From Cephalotus follicularis (taxonomy: Eukaryota > Streptophyta > Magnoliopsida > Oxalidales > Cephalotaceae), in assembly GCA_001972305.1 (NCBI GenBank), contig BDDD01000023.1, forward strand, positions 293,707 through 357,706: a stretch of DNA of 64,000 nucleotides. Reading direction: 5' to 3'. Shown here piece by piece: positions 55,733 to 64,000 of the stretch (positions are counted from its first letter, which is position 1; every line of letters starts with the position of its first letter). Below the pieces are notes generated by a model. It was given only the letters and a program-made list of their open reading frames with translations, was not told where the DNA came from and did not search any database. The position numbers and the translations under genes were made by a program.

Positions 55733-57120
55733 AGCTGTTGTGAAGGATGTCTCAAAGGTTGAGCCTCGCCTTGAGGACTATCCTGTGGTTAGAGAATTTT
55801 CTGATGTGTTTCCGGAGGACTAATAGGGTTTGCCACCGTAACGGGAAGTGGAGTTTACCATCAAACTCATTCCTGGGGCGGCAACTTTGTCTAAAGCACC
55901 ATATAGGATGGCACTACTTGAATTGCAAGAATTGAAAGAGCAGTTGCAATAGCTGTTGGATCGGGGTTTCATTCGGCCTAGTGTTTCTCCGTGGGGTGCT
56001 CCGGTTCTTTTTATGAAGAAGAAAGACGGGTCTGTGAGGCTATGCATAGACTACAGAGAGTTGAATTGGCTTACCATTTGGAATAAATACCCTCTGCCTA
56101 GGATTGATGACTTGTTTGATCAACTCGAAGGTGGTTGGTATTTCTCTAAGATCGATTTGAGATCGGGATATCATCAGCTTTGTATATAGGATGAAGGTGT
56201 GCCTAAAACTTCTTTCCGTGCTCGGTATTGGCATTATGAGTTTCTGGTGATGCCGTTCAGACTTACTAATGCACCGACAGTTTTCATGGATCTGATGAAT
56301 AGGGTGTTTCATGAGTACTTGGACCAGTTTGTGATTGTGTTCATAGATGACATTCTTGTGTATTCCAAGTCGAAGGAAGAACATGAAGAACAGCTTCATA
56401 TAGTTCTTGGTATTCTGAGGAAGAATCAACTATACGCGGAGTTTTCAAAGTGTGAGTTATGGTTAGAACAGGTGGCATTTTTGGGTCATGTGGTTACAAC
56501 TGAAAGGATTTGTGTGGATCGTGCTAAAGTTGAGGCTATTACTAAATTGCCGAGACCTACCACAGTGACGGAGGTTAGGAGTTTCTTGGGTTTGGCTGGA
56601 TATTATAGGCGGTTTGTGGAAGGTTTTTCCTCTATAGCCTTACCACTAACTCAACTTATGAGAAAGGGAGCTAAGTTTGAATGGAATGAAGAGCGAGAAG
56701 CAAGCTTCGAGAAACTAAAGAATGGTCTTGTGTCGACACCGATTCTTCAAGTACCATCTGGGTCAGGTGGATACCAGATATATAGGGATGCTTCTAAGAA
56801 GGGTTTGGGGTGTGTTCTAATGCAGCACGGTCATGTGATAGCTTATGCTTCAAGCCAGTTGAAGCCTTATGAAGTAAACTATCCTACACATGATCTCGAG
56901 TTGGCAGCAGTGGTGTTTGCAATTAAGATTTAAAGGCACTACCTATATGGAAAACTTGTGACGTCTTTACCGATCATAAGAGTCTCAAGTACTCTTTAAG
57001 CAGAAAGAGTTGAACATGCGTCAAAGAAGGAGGTTAGAGCTTCTGAAGGAATACGATCTGAATATTCGGTACCATCATGGTAAAGCAAATGTGGTAGCTG
57101 ATGCTCTTTGTCGGAAGAGT
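55733..57120 (+). pseudogene. E9 reverse transcriptase and RNase H
   Basis: The lead-in EFSDVFPED is followed by [30 protein letters not shown], a TAG near 56189, then [14 protein letters not shown] and the catalytic [11 protein letters not shown] (near 56345). The thumb ([19 protein letters not shown]) and RNase H ([12 protein letters not shown], Arg for the usual Thr) follow. Stops near 55823, 55842, 55950 and 56932 break it; the linker HHGKANVVADALCRK closes the domain. Confidence 0.92.
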
Positions 57121-58670
57121 TCTTGTAGTGTAGCGGCTTTGCTTACTCAGGCTCAGTTGATAGCCGATATGGAGCGAATGGATTTGCATCTGTATGTTCA
57201 GGGTTCTGAAGGTTTTGTTGCTGTGATGAATGGAGAGCCTACTCTTACATCTCGGATTAAGACGGCTCAGAGTGATGATGGTGAACTTTGGACCTTAGTT
57301 CAGAATGTTGAAAAGGGTAAGCAATCAGAGTTTCGTATGGATGAGCATGGTGTGATATGGTTGGGTAATCGGTTGTGTGTTCCGGCAGATACTTCTATCA
57401 GAGATGCTGTTTTGTCTGAGGCACACAGTTCTCCATTTTCTATACATCTAGGTTCTATAAAAATGTATGAGACTTGAAGAAGAACTTCTGGTGGAATGTA
57501 ATGAAAAGGGATGTAGCGGAGTATGTTGGGAGGTGTTTGATCTGTCAGCAGGTAAAGATTGAGCACCAGCGTGCTAGTGGTTTGTTACAGCCCTTGGAAG
57601 TTCCAGTATGGAAATAGGAAAGCATTTCGATGGACTTTGTTACGAGTTTGCCGAGGACTTTTAGAAAACATGATACTATCTGGGTAGTGGTGGATCGATT
57701 GACTAAATCGGCTTACTTCTTGGCTATCCGAGAGGACTTTTCGGTGGATCGTCTGGCTGAGGTGTTTCAGCAGGAGATAGTGAGACTACATGGGACTCCG
57801 ATATCCATTGTTTCGGATAGGGATCCTCGTTTCACTTCGCGGTTTTGGAAAGGGTTTCAGAAAGCTTGGGGTACTAGGCTCCGTTACAGGACAGCTTTCC
57901 ATCCACAGACAAATGGGCAGACTGATAGGACCATCCAGACCTTGAAGGATATGTTGAGGTCTTGTGCATTGGAGTGGACTGGGAACTGGGAAGAGTATTT
58001 GAGCTTGGTGGAGTTCGCCTACAATAACAGTTGGCACGTAAGTATCGGTATGGCTCTATTTGAAGCTCTTTATGGAAGGAAGTGTCGAGCTCCGACATGT
58101 TGGAATTAGGTTGGAGAGCGAGTTATCAAGGGACCCGAGCTAGTGCAGATCACTACTGAAAAAGTGGCAATAGGAAGGGAGAGATTGAAGGAAGCTCAAT
58201 CTCGACAGAAGAGTTATGCGGACAGACATCGGAGGGACTTGGAGTTCAACGTAGGGGAACATGTGTTCTTGAAAGTTTCACCTTGGAAAGGAGTCTAACG
58301 TTTTGGGCTGAAGGGAAAGTTGAGTCCACGGTTTATCGAGCCTTTCAAAGTTCTGGAAAAGGTGGGCGCGGTTGCTTATTGGTTAGCTTTGCCTCCGCAG
58401 TTAGCACACGTCCATAACGTGTTCCACGTGTCATTGTAGATGGGTTATCAGTATCATCCCTTGCATGCAGTTCACTATCCGATGGACAGTATTCGGGAGG
58501 ACCTATCTTGTGACGAGGAGGCCGAGGCTATTGTGGATCGACGAGAACGGGTGACACGTAGCAAGACTGTTCCTTTTGTGAAAGTTCTGTGGAGGAATCA
58601 TCCCGAACGTGCGGCCACTTGGGAGCTGCATGAGCATATTCGGGAGCGATATCTGCACTTGTTTGCTTGA
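57121..58670 (+). pseudogene. E9 integrase with chromodomain-like C-terminus
   Basis: The zinc-binding part runs to CLICQQVKIEHQRA, with a frame break near 57475. The core has Asp in MDFVTSLP, Asp in SDRDPRF and Glu in LVEFAYNNS. Stops follow near 58109, 58300 and 58440. The C-terminal block ([24 protein letters not shown]) leads to VLWRNHPERAATWELHEHI and the end LHLFA at 58670, a chromodomain-like tail. Confidence 0.92.
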
Positions 58671-58850
58671 GGTATGTGTAATAACCGCAAATTCAATTAA
58701 TGTATATTGATTCCATTATTAAAATAAATATACATTTTAATTGAATTATTTATACAATTATAATAATTCCTGTGATTGGTAATTACTTGGGATGAATGGA
58801 TGTACAATTGGTGAAGTATCAAACTTAAGAAACCCTAAAACAGCCATCGA

Positions 58851-58929
58851 CAGCCGACTGTCACAGGGGAACAGTCGACTGTCTGAGGCGTGAGTGGACA
58901 GTCGACTGCCTGTTAACGACAGTCGACTG
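58851..58929. promoter_or_regulatory. Palindrome array in E11: 4 sites near LTR start
   Basis: Sites start at 58851, 58872, 58899 and 58920 (steps 21, 27, 21), matching E1's 5617-5696 cluster in position. Confidence 0.75.
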
Positions 58930-59978
58930 GAATGGTACAGAAAAGGCATCTGACAGGCGCAGAGACAGTGATGCCAAGTGTTCTAAATATGGCATGCATG
59001 CGAAATTGGTGTCACCAGCTGCCATAACATGCAAGGAGAGTGCCTTGCATGTCCTCTATTCCCTCTACAAGAATTGCAGACCTGCAACCTGCAGAATAGA
59101 AGAGAAAAGGTAAGAAAAGAGGTGCATGTGAGAGAGAGAAGAAAAGGAGAGAAGCTGAGCAATGGAGTCTGACGAATTCAAGATTCCTAACCCTTATATC
59201 AGCTGTTGATTGAGAGGTGTGTGTTAGAAAAACACTGAGTGAAGAGAGAACTTACTAAAGATTAATGGAGCTTGCATGTTGATGGAATTGTAGAGAGCTC
59301 AAAGAAGGAGACTTGGAAGCTTGGATTTTCTTGGTAAGTTCTCAAATTCAAACTCACTGCCATGTGATGATAATGTAACTAGGAGAATGGTAAGATGTCT
59401 TCGGTTAATACGGTTAAGATTAACAATTCTAGAATTGAAATTGAAATGGTAATAAAAGGAGAAAGAATTATGGACATGAAGCTTAGAGGAGTGTTAACAA
59501 CTCTAGTTCAAATGGTAATTGTGGTTAGTTTTCATAAGCTTACTGATATATACACATCTTCTGTCAACAAGTTAAGTGGAATATAATTGACATAGAGTTC
59601 AAAGGGAAGTTGAAAAAAGGGAAGTTTAAGACTTAATGAACTAGTGATTAACTACTATTGGAGTTGTAGTTATCGTGAGGAATTACTGAAACCTACTGGT
59701 ACTAATGCATGTGTCTGTAAACATGCATGCACTGTATAGATTATATTCTGCTGGAATTAAAGAAGTGATTGGTGAAAGAGGCTTGGAAACTCAAAGAGAA
59801 AGATCAATTACAATTGATCTTGGGATAGCAATTGAGGTAGGGGTAATGACATGTTTATATAAGATATTTTATGCATATCATGTATGTTATTTTCTGTATG
59901 ATTGCATGTGTGGAATTGGTTAGAAATTGAACATTGAAATATATACAACCTGCTACTGCCCGTATTTCTGGGCAGAAG

Positions 59979-60091
59979 CAGTCGACTGTTCTTCAGTACA
60001 ATCGACTACTCAATGCATCCAGTCGACTGTTAAGAGAAAACAGTCGACTGCTCAACCAAAATAGCCGACTGATCTTGAGAACAGCCGACTG
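59979..60091. promoter_or_regulatory. Palindrome array in E11: 6 sites
   Basis: Sites start at 59979, 59999, 60020, 60041, 60062 and 60082 (steps 20, 21, 21, 21, 20), the cleanest two-turn phasing in the window. Confidence 0.8.
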
Positions 60092-61267
60092 TCCTGGGTT
60101 AAAATTTTGCTATAGGTCCTGTTCGGGCCCAATTGAATTACTACTGTCCTTGTTACTGTTTCGGTATATGCTACTGTTAACTAGTATATACTAGTGACTG
60201 TGATAAACCCTATTGTTCCCACATTTTCAAAGATTGAACAAACTACGTGTTATATGCACGATTTATGATATCAACTATCATTTTCAAAATGAAAGATTAT
60301 TGCTAAATGAACTACTGATTTTCCTCCTATGAGAGGCACCTACTGTTTTGTTTCCCAAACTGGAAACCACTACTGTATTGATATCGTTTTCCTCTTAAGA
60401 GATGTACGATCACTGAATTGTTATATGTTTCTAAAGAAAACACTTTGATATTGCATATTATTTATAAATGTAATATTATTATTGAATTGCACTGATTGAA
60501 TTGATTGTCTATGTTTATTGCCGTTAGTCGAGTGATGGCAGAGGTCACCGGCCATGGTGGGGATCCTAGGTGCCAGGAGTTGGCTAGAGTATCACCCAAA
60601 CTTATCTGCATTGCAGATCTTATTGTTAACTACCCGCTAAACGCCGGTAGTAAATGTTACCTTTTCTATCATCCTCGGAGTGTAGGGTGATAGTTAGGTG
60701 ATGCACAGTTGGTGCTAGGAGTTAGCGACATGTGACACCCAAACCACTGTATGAATTGATTGTCCCCTTGAGCGGTATTCTTGCTTTGTATTGTCTATGG
60801 CCACTTGGCATGATTGCTTATATATTGGCACATTTAAATGTTATTTTAAATATAAACTGTCATACATGTTGCATTCATATATTCCTTAGCATGCATTATC
60901 TTCCTACTTAGCCAAGTGAGGACAACGGCTAACCCCTACAATTTCAGATTAAGCGAAGACGATCGGAGATTGCTGCTGAAGCTTGGAGAGCTTCTGTTAT
61001 TCATCTTAAGGTTGTTATTTTGTTATGATGTACTGTATTGTAATGAACGGTTCATACCCCGTGTTACTGTTGTATTTCCTTATGTATAAGGATATTTGTT
61101 GGTTGTACCCGCACGTAGTATGGGCTGTGTGCGGATGACTTATGTTTTATAATCCAGATGACTGCTTCCGCTTATGTATTTGAATTGTTATGAGAATGCT
61201 GGATTATTATGCTTATTCCTGATATCACCAATATGCTCGTGTAATGTATCGAAAGACGGGTGTGACA

Positions 61268-61333
61268 GTATGTACCACAAATACACCACCTCTGCGAAGA
61301 ACTGCCAGATTACCCGGGAAACCTGAGAGATAC
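61268..61333 (+). other. E9 sequence between E11 and the 3' LTR
   Basis: 66 bp of internal E9 sequence after the right TSD of E11. It lacks an obvious polypurine tract; GAGAGATAC just before the LTR is the nearest purine run. Confidence 0.7.
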
Positions 61334-62490
61334 TGTAATACCCTGCTTGATCGTATATGTGTTTTACGGACTTTTTAAATGTTTGTGTTCGAGCTTTTTT
61401 TTAATTTGTTTTATTTTAAAGTCCGGTTGCCCTATGTTTTGGGCCTATGTGTTTTGGGCTGCCTGATACCAGCCTGAATTTTGGATATGTGGTATGTTAA
61501 TGTAATGTTGGGTTGGGCTTATGTTTATATCTTTTTATTTTTTTTATCAAACTTAATTTTACAACTTTGAAAATTATTAAAACAATTCCCTTTTTATTTT
61601 AAAATTCTTTTATTTATTTTATTTATTTTTCTTTCTTTTCTTTCCTCTTTTCTTCTTTCTTTCCTTTCCTTCTCTCCCGTAACTCTCTCTCTCTCCCTAT
61701 TTTCTCACATGCTTTCAATCTAAATTTGCATTCTAATCTCCTGAAAATCCTCACTTTTTCCATATGAAATCAGATTATGTCTCCTATTTTCGTTTTGAGA
61801 GTGAGATTGCCATTGTTATATGTCATTCTTTCTCTCTTTGCTAAGCCTGCCGAATTCTACATTGTTGAAGTCTGTTTGGTTCTTGTGGAGTTGTTTCATC
61901 AGGTTTATAGAGGTAATTTCAATCTTTGCTCTTTTGGTTGGGTTTCCTTGGGCTTGCTTAAGGCTATATAATTTGTCTTTGTTTTCTTCTCTTTGATTTC
62001 CTGCAAACAGCCGAGTAATCCTTGAACTGTGGTGTTCTTCTGCAATAATATGTGTTCTCAATACCATTACAGGTTAGTGAATCCTGCTGTGATGGTTTAT
62101 ATCACTTTGTTATGTTGTATTCATGCCAAATAGGTTGTTAGAAGTTGTTTTGGTTCCCTGTCAATTCATGTCATGTTGGCATTGTCGTTCTAAGTCAGTT
62201 GGTCTGCCTTTAGACACCTCACATAAACTGTAATCTGGTTTTTATAAGTAATGGCAAATAACTTGACAGAAAATATGAATTGTATGTATGCATATATTTA
62301 AAAAGTTCTTTCTTTCTCTTGAAGTAACAACTGCCTATATACTATTCCATGCCAATTCTGTGTTTTTGTGTCATCTAAACATCATACAATGTCTCGTGTA
62401 TATGTTCATATGTCTCTGGTATGATGTCTTTCATGTTTAGGTAGTTTATGTATTGAAAAATGTCAAGTTCTGTTGTTCTGTCATCCAGAA

Positions 62491-62742
62491 TAGTCAGCTG
62501 TTCTTATTGACAATCGGTTGGTTTGGTTGTGTAGTCGACTGCCTTATGAAAATAGTCGACTGTCTTGTGTTGTGTAGTCGGCTGTTTGTATGAATCAGTC
62601 GACTGCCTTGTTATGCACAATCGGCTGGACCACTGTCACAATCGGCTGGACCACTTGGCATGTTTGTATAGTCGACTGGCCCTATCGCATAAGCGGTTTC
62701 CAAGCATCCAACAGTCGACTGGAGCTCTGTAACAGTTAGTCG
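62491..62742. promoter_or_regulatory. Palindrome array in E9 3' LTR
   Basis: Same sites and spacing as 49518-49769, shifted by 12973. Confidence 0.8.
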
Positions 62743-63216
62743 TTTTGTCCAGAGAATTCCTATTTTCAACTGTTTTGATTCGTTTGTTCCTCGAATCAAA
62801 CCGGGTCTTTTCTAAACACTGTAACGAGTTTGTTTTATGTCTCCAATGTTTCTTAGACCCTTATATGAATAGTTTTGTGTCTTTTAGATTGTCATGCTTC
62901 AAAGGGGAGTTTGAGTTAACAATGTTTCCGTAAGTGCTTTTGTGAACGCAAAAAGGTACGGATGTCCTTCTTTCTTTGGCTATCTGGTTTTTATAGAACT
63001 AAAATCAGTTTTGTTTTATGCTATGTTTCTTCGTTTTATGGGCTTGGTTATGTTTTATGGTGTGTTTCAAAAACAAAGTCGGTTTTTTACGTTTTTTGAA
63101 TTTAAATGTTCATGACTTTATTCTTATGCTATGATATGTTACGATATGAAATGATCATCTCTTTATATCGAAAAATAAATGAGTTGATATTCTGAATACG
63201 AAATGTATGTTATCGT

Positions 63217-64000
63217 TGTAACGACCCGATCCTTAACCACATAAGAAATTGTCCGCTTTTGTCCCACGCAGAACATACAGAGCCCATACATCTGTGTTTC
63301 CACATGGCCCATCACGGTTATATCCTATTTGATGGATTGGTCAGACTTCCCAGGAGGTCACCCATCCTGGTTTTGCCCTTAGCGTAGCATGCTTAACTTT
63401 GGAGTTTCCACTAACTCCTCAGCCAATCCATCAAAAGACGCCTCAGGTAATTAGGTTCAAGGATAATTTCTTATATAGCACAGCCATACTTTCCCCCATT
63501 TCGATGGATCCGGTTCATTCCTGTCACAAGGGCGGCTCCATCTCATGGATAGCCCTTTCCTCTTGGTGGCTTCATCTCATGGATAGCCCTTTCCTCTTGG
63601 TGGCTTCATCTCATGGATAGCCCTTTCCTCTTGCCCACTCTTAAGTGGGGTGTCACAGGCCCACCAGCTTCCGCCTGGTTCGTCCCCGAACCACATCTAC
63701 TAGAGGGGGTCCGTCTCTGATACCAATCTTGTAACGACCCGATCCTTAACCACATGAGAAATTGTCCGCTTTTGTCCCACGTAGAACATACAGATCCCAT
63801 ACATCTGTGTTTCCACGTGGCCCATCACGGTTTTGTCATAATTGTTGGATTGGTCAGACTTCCCAGGAGGTCACCCATCCTGGTTTTCCCCTGAGCACAA
63901 CACACTTAACCTTGGAGTTTCCACTAACTCCTCAGCCAATCCATCAAAAGACGCCTCATGTAATTGGGTTCAAGGATCATTTCATATATAGCACATCCAT
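63217..64000 (-). mobile_element. Cassandra TRIM copy in E9 3' LTR (cut by window end)
   Basis: Left LTR 63217-63657, internal region 63658-63729 with the PBS, and second LTR from 63730. It sits at the same site as E10 in the 5' LTR, so it was copied with the LTR. Confidence 0.92.

Larger units (their letters stand above)
58677..61267 (+). mobile_element. E11: solo LTR of the E1 family (2591 bp)
   Basis: Starts TGTAATAACCGC and ends GGGTGTGACA with a perfect TSD GTATG (58672-58676; 61268-61272). There is no internal region. It matches E1's LTR in order and content, including two palindrome clusters, a GGTAAGTT donor-like site (59333-59340) and CTAAC...ATTTCAG (60929-60947). It arose by LTR-LTR recombination after insertion into E9. 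Confidence 0.95.
48361..64000 (+). mobile_element. E9: Ty3/gypsy retrotransposon with a 5.6-kb LTR (right end outside window)
   Basis: 5' LTR 48361-53962, PBS-like site, gag-PR-RT-RH-IN (54132-58670), then the 3' LTR from 61334 to beyond the window. E11 is inserted between integrase and the 3' LTR. After the first ~180 bp the visible 3' LTR matches the 5' LTR without a difference I could find, at a constant offset of 12973. Yet gag and pol carry many stops. The chromodomain-like tail suggests a chromovirus. Confidence 0.93.
61334..64000 (+). repeat. E9 3' LTR, left part
   Basis: Starts TGTAATACCCTG. From about 61515 on it matches 48541 onward with no difference I noticed, including the palindrome array (62491-62742) and the Cassandra insertion. 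The end and TSD are outside the window, so whether segment B is also present cannot be seen. Confidence 0.92.

Noticed and set aside
4380-62742. Phasing as a 21-nt small-RNA signature
   Set aside because: The steps vary from 19 to 22 with 27-30-bp exceptions, which fits helical spacing better than strict 21-nt dicing; small-RNA data would be needed to revisit.

Overview
The window is intergenic DNA from a large, repeat-rich flowering-plant genome. I see no host gene, tRNA or complete rRNA. Nearly every base belongs to LTR retrotransposons stacked inside one another. Evidence for a plant: Ty1/copia of the SIRE/Maximus type with an extra 3' ORF, Ty3/gypsy chromovirus-like polyproteins, primer-binding sites of the initiator-Met tRNA type (TGGTATCAGAGC), and a Cassandra TRIM carrying a 5S-rRNA-like segment.

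Layout, with my element names. E1 (1-5870, minus): Ty3/gypsy element entering from the left edge, with gag, partial pol and a 2.36-kb 5' LTR. E2 (6064-7091, resuming at 16008-~17205): old SIRE-type copia tail and 3' LTR, split by E3. E3 (7092-16002, plus): nearly complete SIRE-type copia with 5-bp target-site duplication (TSD) CACTT, gag, PR, IN, RT-RH and an extra ORF. E4 (17481-39465, plus): old Ty3/gypsy element with TSD TGGGC, split by E5 (20027-28973, solo-LTR-like, TSD ATATC), which holds E6 (21940-26583, decayed gypsy), and by E7 (30148-33317, solo LTR, TSD AGATT). E8 (39873-~46565, plus): gag-only gypsy derivative between two damaged ~3-kb LTRs. E9 (48361 to beyond 64000, plus): gypsy element with an unusual 5.6-kb LTR that contains an internal tandem duplication and a Cassandra TRIM (E10). 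E9's 3' side is split by E11 (58677-61267), a solo LTR of the E1 family with TSD GTATG.

All polyproteins are broken by stops, frameshifts or deletions. E3 is the least damaged. Four TSD pairs were read directly from the sequence, so the nesting order is well supported.

The most striking signal crosses family boundaries. LTRs of at least six copia and gypsy families carry arrays of 10-bp palindromes with the core GTCGAC. The outer two bases on each side differ between families but stay symmetric. The sites are spaced mostly 19-22 bp apart (two helical turns), with occasional 27-30 bp steps, and the spacers are not conserved. One such array sits just upstream of the TATA box of E3 and another just upstream of E3's extra ORF. 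I know of no named feature that covers this; a phased binding array or an RNA-pairing/dimerisation element are the leading ideas. A second cross-family pattern is a CTAAC branch-point plus ATTTCAG acceptor near the 3' end of several long LTRs, with GGTAAG-type donors upstream, suggesting a spliced LTR leader.
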